29,499 nucleotides of DNA from the NCBI GenBank assembly GCA_030141605.1, contig JAQGDQ010000188.1:390001-419499 (forward strand), given 5' to 3'. Numbering within the stretch: position 1 is the stretch's first letter; each line of letters begins with the position of its first letter. Source of the stretch: Tubiluchus corallicola (taxonomy: Eukaryota > Priapulida > Priapulimorpha > Priapulimorphida > Tubiluchidae). Below are positions 1 through 8,530 of the stretch, in pieces. The notes below the pieces were generated by a model. The model did no database searches and was not told the DNA's origin. It saw only the letters and a list, made by a program, of their open reading frames with translations. Both the position numbers and the translations under genes were made by a program.

Positions 1-949
1 GACATTGACAAGGAAGGTTCGTTTTTGTAACATTCAAGTACTGCGTTATCGCATGCCATATTGATCAATGTGTAAACGAGTGACTGACAAATTGTTCATT
101 TTTTATTAAAAACATAATTAACATTAACACCCAGTTTGGGGTATATAGCACAGTAATCAGCCATGACAATAATGATATTGACAGTTTACATCAACGTTAG
201 TAACTAATCATAACTAGAACAAAATCATGCACCACATTTAGATAATAAAATAATAACTTGATTACATTAACTTAACTTACATTAAATATCCTGCACCTTG
301 CCCTTCATATTGATAACAAAAACGTGCTAGTCGACATTTTGGGTATAAGCACAATTCATGTATAAAATTAATATCCATCTGTTGAAAAATCTAGAAGGTT
401 CCTTTACCTCATGCTGTATGTACTTGAGTGTAACGAATGTAGATGATTATATATAATCCCTATCAAAAATATCTATGACAAAAATCTACTAAAGCAAATT
501 AAATGCCAAATTCACATACCATATTTAGAAAATTTATTGGATAAACTTAAATAAAAGCTCAAATTTCTATTTACTAAGTGGCAGTAAAAAACCTTGCAAT
601 AATTATAGTTTCCTGGCTTATACTTTTCCATGATGAATTTAAGTTAAACATATCTTTCTCTTACCGAAAAAAGTAAACTTTAAGCACAACATAATAAGTG
701 GACTGTAAATCATACCAGGGCATAAGAATTTTAAATGAAATATTAAACTGTTATATGCTTCTTGAATTACCCTATACTTTTAGAAAATTTTTGTCTTTGT
801 TTAGGTAAATTACAAATTGTAATGCATCATCAATAAAATGGAACCATACAGTTGACCATAACAAAACCCATTTCCAAATCGAAGTTCTAGCTTGTACCCA
901 CCCAAACATTCACAGCTCTGAATATCTTTCCTATGAATGTTTGCCTGCG
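1..949. other. Downstream of DAP: 3' UTR and intergenic DNA
   Basis: I see no coding exon on either strand. The part next to 950 should be the DAP 3' UTR. On the minus strand, AATAAA (TTTATT on the plus strand) occurs near 533-538 and again near 100-105; either could end the DAP transcript. The sequence is AT-rich and otherwise featureless. Confidence 0.5.
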
Positions 950-1112
950 TCACTTACGTGGCTGTTGAATGTGTTGCTGCGGCATGGAATGTGGTCTTGC
1001 ATCATGCGTTGGTAATGGTTTCGTGTGTGTTGCCTTTACTGCCTGTGGTGGAAAATCCTTATGTCCTTTAGCTACAACTCCTGATATAACAACAGCTGAC
1101 GGTTTTGGTGGA
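950..1112 (-). CDS. DAP: DAP exon 3 (terminal coding exon)
   Basis: The acceptor is TGTTCTTCTAG with a good pyrimidine tract. The exon encodes the conserved SPPKP/ISGVVAKGHKDFPP core and the terminal QQPRK. A donor-like GTAAGT overlaps the last codons and the stop, but reading through gives the exact family C-terminus, so I treat this as the terminal exon and not as a spliced one. Confidence 0.93.
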
Positions 1113-4100
1113 CTAGAAGAACATAAACACTTATTCTTACTCAAACAGCAGGTATTTGTATTTGTCTTACTCAAACAGCAGGTATTTGTAAGTTTAAATG
1201 TCATAAATTTTCAACTGTAAAATAGTATTTTGTCTACACCAATTTAATATCATTTGTTTCATCTCTACAACTTTGCATTTTTTCCAAACCCAAAAAAAAT
1301 TTTGAGACTTCCCATTTCTCAGAATTCTCCCATTTGCAACAATGAAAACAGTAATAGTTACTTAATTTTGTTGTTACCCATAGCAACAATCATACCCTAT
1401 TGATCGATGTGCACTTGCTTAAAATTTTTAATTGTTGACACTTCAAACCATGATTATACAAAGACGAAACCATTTCAGTGAAATTCCATGCCATCTTAAA
1501 TCAATTTAGAGAGCATTGAAAATGGCTTTTGCATCAGAATATTTGTGTTTCTCTCATTATCTCCATTCTGGAAATCTCAGTAATTAAAATCTGAAAATCT
1601 CATCACCTCTGTTCTGGAAATTCCTCTTCATCTTCTGGGCTCAACTTCTCTGGTTGTTTTTTCGATGAATCCTGCTGGGGTGATTTATGTTGTGTAATTC
1701 TCATTCCACCGGCTTTAACTAAAATTAAGATTATAGTAAAATCTTAATGCATACAACAATAAATTTGGATCAAATATATACTTTTAAAAGGATCAATATA
1801 ATTCAAAATTGCAGACGAAAGTATTCATCATAATTATAAAACTATATATAACGATAAAAATGATGCCTCGTCAATGAAAAAAAGATATATCTTTTACTTA
1901 CGATGCAGTTCATATTTACAAAATAATATTTTAATTTTTACTATTAAAATGATCTGCCTTCTCTATACCTTTTGAGAGCAGTGTCATTAGTAATGGTGAC
2001 AGTCCACAGATTTTAAATTACCGGCTGATATGGCATTTGTACTTATTTCCGGTACGGAACCTGATATTTTACTGTAATTGTTTTTGCAAAGTTCTATGTG
2101 TATGTGATTGATTAAGTACACGTACAGTAAATAAAATATTCGTTATTCATTTTGCAGTCGCAAAAAGGGGTTTATGACATAGACGTGTAAAAGCTTATGA
2201 GTCACAAAACTGAAACTTCTATCAAAAAACACAAAACAAATTACATGAATCAGAACTATTTATTTAAAACACTATTTTTATAAAAAAAATTAAGTTTGAA
2301 AAGATTTAGAAATATTTACTTTGCAAAGCAGAACAGTTTAGATAACTCAGTTATTGTACCTGCTTCACATTAAATTGCACCACTTTATTCAAGGAGCTGT
2401 CAAGTTTACTGTCATCTGTTAACTTCCTAACATGTAGACAAACTGGTCATTTTTCCGTCTGTATCAATCTGTAAGTTACAGTTACATAGAGCGCTGTTCC
2501 GTCCTTGGTTAACGATGCATACTATTTTGAAAGTTACACTCATTATATGCACGGTAAATACAATCACAAGCCCGGAAAATTCCTTCGTAATAAGTAAAAT
2601 CTCGTAATATCGGAGCTCGCAGTAAACAATGTTAATTATATTATTTAAGCGTAAGATCTGGCAAGACTTAAAAATTTCCTCGTAATGACCAGAGGCTTGT
2701 CATAACAGGCCTTGTTATAAGTGGATTATGCTGTATTAATAAGTCTGTTCGCTTCAGAAGTAAAAAAACTGCAAAATCAGAGAAGTGCTATCAATGACCC
2801 CATGGAACTATTCTCATAAACTTCTAGTATGCCGCCAAAGACTTTTAGAAGTATATTAATTTTCAAGACTTATTTGTGCTTCCAGCCCAACTAACTCAAT
2901 CTCAACTTATTTGAAACTATGATTTTAGAGTGCTGTCACTGTTGGGCGCCAAGTAAACCACTAGCCAAAGTAGGACAACTGGCTAGCCTAAGTAGGACGC
3001 GGCGTACATGGGCTGCCCAAGTAGGACACTAGAGAGAGGTCACGAATTGAGTTGTTAAGAGTACAGGCACCGTCCGCTGTCCATGTTTATGTAATAATAA
3101 TAATTAAAAACGTCAATACACCTTGAATAATTTATTACACATCTGATAAAATAAAAGAATTTTATTCTGAGCTGGTAGAACGGATAATATTAAATTTGGC
3201 TTCAATATTAATGTTACTGAAGTGAAATAAACCCACTTTTTAGGCGATTTCAACATTTGTTTTTGGTATATAATTTTTTTATTTTGTGTCGCTTCACAGA
3301 TTGGTGATCCATTTCACTACTTCTTGGAATAATAATTGGTTTGTACTAAGTAAATAGGCTAGCGAGCTACGTGCACTACACAGTTTCTCGCTTTAAAGTA
3401 TGCCATTAGGTACTTAGTTTAATGTTATGATTTTATATATATTATTGCAGCTAATAACACTGATGATACTATTGTAAAAATACATTAATTTTGTAAATTG
3501 CCAAGGACTATCCATCATTATTATAAAGTTACTTTTTTTCTAAAACAAATTTAGTTATATGTTTTATTATGTCATCATAATTCTCGATTTTTGTCAAAAA
3601 CCGCCCTAGCCCTACTTGGGCTGCCCATGTACGACACCGCTTTTCCGCAAATTTAGTGCATGCGTTTTACCGGAAGTGTCCTACTTCGGCTAGTGGATTA
3701 CTCGGCGCCCTAGAGTCACTTCACTTTGGCAGGGATACTAAGTGTTTAGACCTAGTTAAATAAAATTAAAACACTAGTTTACCTGGGCGCTATTACACTT
3801 TCGCACCTCCTAGTTTTTTCTGGCCTAATGTTTGTTTTCACGCCTGCAGGCCAGAAAGCAGACCAACAGGCGAAATATACACCATATTTCCATAATATTA
3901 TTGGTTTATAGGCTTTATAATTCCAGATTAAAGTCATATATTACTTACCGTCACCAACACGCAAGAAGCTCCACGTGAATAACTGTGTTTACACCACTCA
4001 TGCGCAATCGCTCTCGCGCAGTGATGTATGTGGCCCTAACCTGTATTTTTAGTTTCTTTGCATAATTTATGATTGTTATGGTTGCAGCCATGGCAGTGGG

Positions 4101-4836
4101 TATCTTATTACAGTGTTTCCTCACTACTTCAAAAATATTAATGTAAAGTATTTATCGCAATATCTTCGCTGTTTCGATGGCATCAGAATAGTGGTAGTGA
4201 TGACGATAACGATAAAAATAACATTGCAATAATGGTGGTGATAATGAGTATATAAACCAAAAATGCCATTATAGTCCTGTGTCAGTCATTATCTTTTCTT
4301 CAAAACAAAAGACTTCCCGAATTTTTCGTTTCTTCTTCACTGTATAGTCAGACCCAAGCTGGCATATAGTAGGAAATTATTTTAGACGACTACAGTTATT
4401 TATCAATAATTTTATTTATTACTGTAGTATTATATTAGATTATAAAAGTAAAGGTTTTTTCTTTATTTCGTAAATGCGGTTAAGATAAAAGTGTGTCACG
4501 TGCCTTTTAAGCTAAGCCCTGTTAATGCATAAACTAGTACGAAATTCGTCACGTGACTACACACACACAAACATGATGGCGATACGAACTGTATAGTGTA
4601 GAACTGTGAATACGTAATTATTGGTAATTATACACTAAATATATGAGTAAATTACCACGAGATTAGCGAAAACATTCACTGATGACGTGAGAATAATAGA
4701 ATAAACAACGAGCCTAGAAACGAGTAATAACCTAGAAAAAACAAGGCGGTGCGAAAGTGTAGTAGCGCCGCATACCTGCTGGTGCATGACCGCCTTTAAG
4801 TTCTGCCGCGTCACCTGTGCCTTCCACGGAAGACAT
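950..4836 (-). CDS. DAP: Death-associated protein 1 (DAP), complete, three exons
   Basis: Coding exons are 4776-4836 (start ATG at 4834-4836), 1607-1718 and 950-1112 (stop TGA at 950-952), giving 111 aa against 102 in human DAP. All four splice borders are GT-AG and the phases join exactly (20 codons plus 1 nt; 2 nt, 36 codons, 2 nt; 1 nt, 53 codons plus stop). Recognition rests on three blocks placed as in vertebrate DAP: N-terminal MSS, then AVKAGGMRI (residues 20-28), then SPPKP with VISGVVAKGHKDFPP (58-79), and the exact family ending HIQQPRK. DAP is a small, proline-rich, probably disordered cytosolic protein. In mammals it is an mTOR substrate that restrains autophagy, with phosphorylation at Ser3 and Ser51. 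The Ser51-Pro site corresponds to Ser58-Pro59 here; Ser3 is kept but followed by Val, not Pro. Intron 1 (about 3.1 kb) carries two inverted-repeat elements. Orthology is confident; function is inferred from the family. Confidence 0.95.
1113..1606 (-). other. DAP: DAP intron 2 (494 bp)
   Basis: The donor is GTGATG and the acceptor TTCTAG on the minus strand. The only structure I see is a two-copy 30-bp tandem repeat close to the acceptor, listed separately. The remainder is AT-rich. Confidence 0.85.
1136..1195. repeat. Two-copy 30-bp tandem repeat
   Basis: Plus-strand copies begin CTTACTCAAACAGCAGGTAT at 1136 and again at 1166. They are identical over their first 25 bases. On the minus strand the repeat lies 20-80 nt upstream of the DAP exon 3 acceptor, where a branch point would be expected. 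Confidence 0.85.
1607..1718 (-). CDS. DAP: DAP exon 2
   Basis: The exon lies between an acceptor (AATTTTAG) and a GTGATG donor. It encodes the conserved VKAGGMRI motif, then a fast-evolving charged linker (KSPQQDSSKKQPEKLSPEDE) that is longer than in human DAP and accounts for much of the extra length. Confidence 0.92.
2944..3710. mobile_element. Non-autonomous TIR DNA transposon (MITE-like), element 1
   Basis: The left end 2944-2978 and the right end 3676-3710 are imperfect inverted repeats: GGGCGCC-R-AGTAA-W-CCACTAGCC-R-AAGTAGGACA, with few mismatches. A second inverted pair lies inside (GTACATGGGCTGCCCAAGT near 3005-3025; its counterpart near 3610-3630). AAGTAGGAC occurs three times in the left arm, like subterminal protein-binding repeats. 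Internal DNA is AT-rich with no ORF, so a non-autonomous element is most likely. GTCACT occurs on both sides (2935-2940 and 3715-3720) as a possible target duplication set 3-4 bp off the ends. The superfamily is not assigned. Confidence 0.75.
3786..4772. mobile_element. TIR element 2, inserted at the DAP exon 1 splice donor
   Basis: The left terminus (3786-3823) reads GGCGCTATTACACTTTCGCA onward. Its inverted counterpart runs from 4769 back to about 4732, with roughly 35 of 39 bases matching, including an uninterrupted TACACTTTCGCACC. The element is about 985 bp with no transposase ORF. TACCTG lies immediately left (3780-3785) and at 4773-4778 on the right, a candidate 6-bp target duplication. 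The right copy is the CAG|GTA donor of DAP exon 1. The GGGCGC-type ends resemble those of element 1, so the two may be related. Confidence 0.75.
4776..4836 (-). CDS. DAP: DAP exon 1 (start codon to first donor)
   Basis: It encodes MSSVEGTGDAAELKGGHAPA and the first base of the Val codon completed by exon 2. The ATG at 4834-4836 follows AACA, giving A at -3. The MSS start and the GGHAPAV ending match DAP family exon 1 (human MSSPPEG...GHPPAV). The donor is CAG|GTATGC. Confidence 0.93.
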
Positions 4837-5128
4837 TGTTCAGCAGACTTGCAGCAGTTAGTAGTAACTTTTTTTCGTGGTGTTCAAAAACCAAAATTTA
4901 ATTAAATATAATCTAACTATAAACTTTTCTGGCTAAACGTCCCTCCAAGTCTAGCCAACTGTCCAACTCAGACACTACGGCAAAAGCACGGATGATGGGA
5001 AATCATCGATATTGCTTTTACGTCTTCTATTCTGCGTTATAGCAACGCGCACTAAGTTTATTTTGCCTCACTGCAACACTTGAACCATGGCATGGACATT
5101 GGACAGTGCGCAGTCAGCAGCAGTCCTG
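4837..5128 (-). promoter_or_regulatory. DAP: DAP 5' UTR and probable promoter
   Basis: This is the sequence directly upstream of the DAP start. It is less AT-rich than its surroundings and has several CpGs between about 4985 and 5060, including GTTGCTATAACGC on the minus strand. No TATA box at a suitable distance is evident and the transcription start cannot be fixed. Placement is by position only. Confidence 0.35.
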
Positions 5129-5302
5129 GTCGCCAACTTGCCAGTTGTGATGGGGTGAGCATTCTCTACCAGAAAGCGAGCTATATAATTATAAGTAGAA
5201 TCTAATTCGCGACTTTCGAATCCGAACCGGACTTCTGTATTTCCAATTTGAAACGAATTCAAAATTCAAACAAGTTTTCGAACCACCAGCAAAAAACGGG
5301 TC

Positions 5303-5505
5303 TTACAAAGATCATGAATATTACTCGGTTTTGTTCTGAAATAAAACCGCTAATAATTTGTTGAAAAATTGTGCACAGAAATCACACTTAAACTGTGCTA
5401 ACTGCATGATGTTTCAAAACGTTTTAATGATAGAGAATGTAAATGTAGGTGCATGAAATGTTAAATTATTTGAATCTATAGTTTTAGGTTCGAATCGAGT
5501 TCAAA
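5303..5505. repeat. Left arm of a large inverted repeat
   Basis: This arm matches the reverse complement of 5775-5990 over about 200 bp at moderate identity. Best-kept blocks include TAATAATTTGTTGAAAAATT, AATTGTGCACAGAAATC and CGTTTTAATGATAGAGAATG. An 'aggttcgaatc' string at 5486-5496 resembles a pol III B box, but no A box or tRNA fold is evident. Confidence 0.7.
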
Positions 5506-5627
5506 CGATTGAAGCTAAACATTAGGCGCTCACCCTTACTTGCCAGTGGTTGGCATAATAAACAAAATCGACTATAATTATTGCAGATCATCAAGTCAAA
5601 AATTTCTAATGGGTAAGATTTACTAGG

Positions 5628-5715
5628 AGACGCCCAAAAGACCAGCAGCCAAAAAACCACAGGTCACAAGACCCATGAGCAAAGGCCCACCAGTCAAAGT
5701 ACCAGCTTTAGCACT
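5628..5715 (-). repeat. Degenerate array of about 14-bp units, minus orientation
   Basis: Read on the minus strand, about six units of the form G-R-C-T-G-G-T-G-G-T-C-T-T-T-T follow one another (GACTGGTGGGCCTTT, GACCTGTGGTTTTTT and so on). The same unit occurs in plus orientation at 6675-6770. This array lies between the two inverted arms. Confidence 0.6.
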
Positions 5716-5774
5716 AAAAGTAGGCAAATAACTGCCTATCAGTAAAAGTAAACGTTGAACATTCAAATTTAATT

Positions 5775-5990
5775 CAAGCGAGTTGTTTTAGTTCAAATTT
5801 GATCCTAACCTAAAATTTAAATTCGAATAATTCAGCACATCAACCGCATACATTCTTTATCATTAAAACGTTTGAAACGTCATGCAATTAGCACAATTCA
5901 GTTGCGATTTCTGTGCACAATTTTAAAACAAATTATTGATAGTTTTACAGCAAAACAAAATTTAATAATTTATATGATCTCTGTAAAATT
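5775..5990. repeat. Right arm of the large inverted repeat
   Basis: Reverse complement of the 5303-5505 arm with substitutions and small gaps. Together they form a foldback structure with a loop of about 270 bp. A further partial copy (about 60 bp, same orientation as the left arm) begins near 6787. Confidence 0.7.
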
Positions 5991-6674
5991 GAAAGGCTTT
6001 GGCTTACTGTTAATATTTTATTTAATAAAGCGTAACTGATAATTTTTGGTAATAATATTAATGATTGATAAATGTATGTGTTATGCTTTTTTATTTTATT
6101 TTATTTAAAATTTATCTCATACAGTAGAAAGTAGGTAGCTTTGTAAGAAAACTTAAATACATTCTGTTATATACAGATGTTATTGATAGCAGGCTAATAA
6201 AAGCACGTCAAGACTAAGAAATAAAAACTTATATACTTGAATCGTTTTAATAAAGAAGGCTTGAAGATAAAACTTTAGGGAGTGTATTTGATATAAAAAT
6301 GCCATTTTGTAACAGATTGTGCTCACATAATTATCGGCCCTAGCATTTCATAGATTTGATATATTTTCCTCAAACAACTACGTGTGAATAATTGCATGGT
6401 TAACAGCTGGTGAACATGCTATCATTTTGGGGTTCATTTGTGCGTGTCATTTGTCATCTTTGGGAAAGCTTTTAATGTTTGCTGCTCGTTGCATGGAAGG
6501 TATTAAACATGTTATTCCTTCATCTTAATTAGTGATTATCAGCAATGAATCTGAAATAATGGGGTTTGAAAAGGGCTCATGGAAACTGAAACCAAAACAT
6601 CCTTTTGTGTGACATTCAGACAAAAACGAACTTTATTGTCTATGCCTCGTGGGTGTGTTCTTCTTTTTTTTCAG

Positions 6675-6770
6675 ATGAGTCTTTGACCAGTGGTCTTGTC
6701 TGTAGTGGTCTCTTGACTGGTGGTACTTTGTCTGGTGGCCTTTGACCTGCGGTCCTTAGCCTGGTGTTTC
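6675..6770 (+). repeat. Degenerate array of about 14-bp units, plus orientation
   Basis: Successive units such as GACCAGTGGTCTTGTC, GACTGGTGGTACTTTG, TCTGGTGGCCTTT and GACCTGCGGTCCTTA. This is the same unit as at 5628-5715 but on the opposite strand. It is followed at about 6787 by a partial copy of the foldback arm, which suggests that array and arm belong to one repeat family. Confidence 0.6.
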
Positions 6771-6849
6771 TTTATTTTTAACTGACCCGATAAAAACAAT
6801 AATAATTTGTTTAAAAATTGTGCATTGAACACCAACTAAATTGTGATGT

Positions 6850-8118
6850 GTCGAATTCAGGTAATAAAGTCACTGTCGATGTTCACTCATATTAAACAAC
6901 GGATTACATTCAAAATGGTTTAGCACTACGTATTAGTTCACTGATAGAATCACACGCAGTGTGCGTATCTATGGCTTGACAACAAGCCGAATAGTGCTTC
7001 AAAAGTTTTTCGTTCTTTAAATTCCTTCCTTTTTATTTTCGTTATTTGCCACTCTTTTTAATAGCGCTAGTGTCGTAAGTGGAGAAAACTAGGCGAAGTG
7101 AACCATTTTGTTGTGTCTTGCAACATTTGTGAAAATTTACGGAAGTCTTGGTGAAGCAATTTACTGGAATTGGGTCATTTATAATTTCGTGTTAGTGTGC
7201 CTGTTTAGCTTCAAAATAGGTAGGATAGAATGCTTTCGTATTATGGTTGACTTCAGTGTGTGCTTACCTAACGGCGTATCTGTGTTTGTTGAAGTTTTGT
7301 ACGTAGGACCTAGTTTTGTTTGTCAAATTAAATTTTTGGTTGTTTAAATGTCGAGTTAAAATTCTTAGCAGTGGGTGCTTTTGCTTCATGCGAAATTTGA
7401 TGGCATGAGTTGGACCTAGAGCCAGTAGAGGGTATAGCAAGAACTTAAAGAAACCATACTATAGTATAGGACATCTGTTAGGCAACATTATTTCTCTTTG
7501 AAGATTTTTAATCTGTGGAATTCATTCTCAGATCATGTTGTGACTGCCCCGTAACTTAATACATTTAAGGTCAGGTTGGATCAATATTGAAGAAGATTTT
7601 GGCATCAGAGTAGGCCTATCCTTCCACCAGGTACTCACAGAACGTTGCGGTTTTATCACTAGTAGAGATGTCGAGAATGTTGCACAGGTCTAAGACCTTA
7701 GTCAGCGCATCATTAAAGTAACAAAGTATATAATGTGACAATGACAAATACAGCTTTTATTTTTTACCAAGTTTCAAAGCTTTGGTACAATTTATGTGTA
7801 AGTTAAATTCTCCAGAGTCATTGACTTTATTAGTTATCATTGAATGCATGAGAATACTTGTTTGGTGTTGAGCTTTTTTGTTAGACTGAAGATAATTTTA
7901 ATTTGATAAAATAAATATTGTGCTGGTCTATTCAGTATGTGTTATGAACAGGTATATGTGATACCGTAAATACATACAATCCTCTTCATCAAAATGGCAA
8001 GCAAATTGACATCAATAAAAGTGCGAGTTTGCAAGATCAAAAGCACGTATTTTGTTCACTTTGTACATATAAATTTCTTTTTTCCACCAATCAACGATTA
8101 CTGTTTACTTGTTTTTCA
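6850..8118. other. Intergenic DNA, nothing recognised
   Basis: AT-rich sequence between DAP and UBL3. The open frame at 7108-7347 (79 codons, plus strand) has no recognisable domain and no splice support. The part next to 8119 may be the 3' tail of the LINE remnant. Confidence 0.4.
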
Positions 8119-8530
8119 TTACACTTTTAGCTGCAAGAGCTCTGTGACATACAGTCGAACTTTTCTTAATTTATCTATGTGGTTATCACTAATATCTTGC
8201 ACAGATAATCCCCATTTATTAATGTATATTGACCTACATTCAAACATATGTTCTTTAATATCATTTGCAAAATGACAGAATGAACATTTCAAATCTTCTT
8301 TATATGAGTTTTTAAAATTTTGGTTTTAGATCAGTCATGTTCAACCTTATAGCCATAATTCTTTCATCTCGTCTAAACGACATTTTAACACGTAGTCTTG
8401 CCTTTGAAAATAGGCAACAATGCTGTGTGGTTTTTACAATCGTCAGATATTCTTACGGCATGCAATCCACAAATGTAATGTGTTGATTGTGGTGTGTCGT
8501 TTGAGGTAGGATTCATATTGTGTGAGTGAT
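8119..8530 (-). pseudogene. Broken C-terminal end of a non-LTR (LINE) reverse transcriptase
   Basis: Translated on the minus strand, the frame ending at the TAA at 8119-8121 contains a CCHC-type knuckle (Cys-x2-Cys-x8-His-x3-Cys, in CSFCHFANDIKEHMFEC) near 8230-8290. This is the arrangement found after the RT domain of many LINE ORF2 proteins. Upstream, in another frame, lies a basic stretch with ARLRVKMSFRRDERIMAIRL, closed by a TAA where one extra base breaks the frame. A third frame segment upstream (about 8405-8530) includes ICGLHAVRISDDCKNH. So at least two frameshifts separate the pieces and the copy is dead and 5'-truncated. The LINE clade is not assigned. Confidence 0.55.

Larger units (their letters stand above)
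1719..4775 (-). other. DAP: DAP intron 1 (about 3.06 kb)
   Basis: The donor is CAG|GTATGC at 4775 and the acceptor ATTTTAG at 1719. The distal third (1719-2940) is AT-rich with nothing recognisable. From 2944 to 4772 it consists almost entirely of two inverted-repeat elements separated by about 75 bp. Confidence 0.85.

Noticed and set aside
969-1220. Plus-strand 83-codon open frame
   Set aside because: It is the antisense shadow of DAP exon 3 and the adjacent 30-bp repeat; the minus strand gives a precise DAP match.
3950-4020. Possible alternative DAP first exon on the minus strand (MSGVNTVIHVELLACW then a stop beside GTAAGT)
   Set aside because: The frame stops at the donor, no similarity to DAP, and it lies inside element 2.
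5068-5262. Minus-strand 64-codon frame
   Set aside because: No domain, lies at the edge of the inverted-repeat cluster, and has no convincing splice borders.
5486-5496. B-box-like GGTTCGAATC in the foldback arm as evidence of a second tRNA-derived element
   Set aside because: No A box or tRNA-like arms around it, and the matching position in the other arm does not keep the motif.
7994-8275. Plus-strand 93-codon open frame
   Set aside because: Antisense to the LINE remnant, whose minus-strand reading is recognisable; hydrophobic composition follows from reversed AT-rich DNA.
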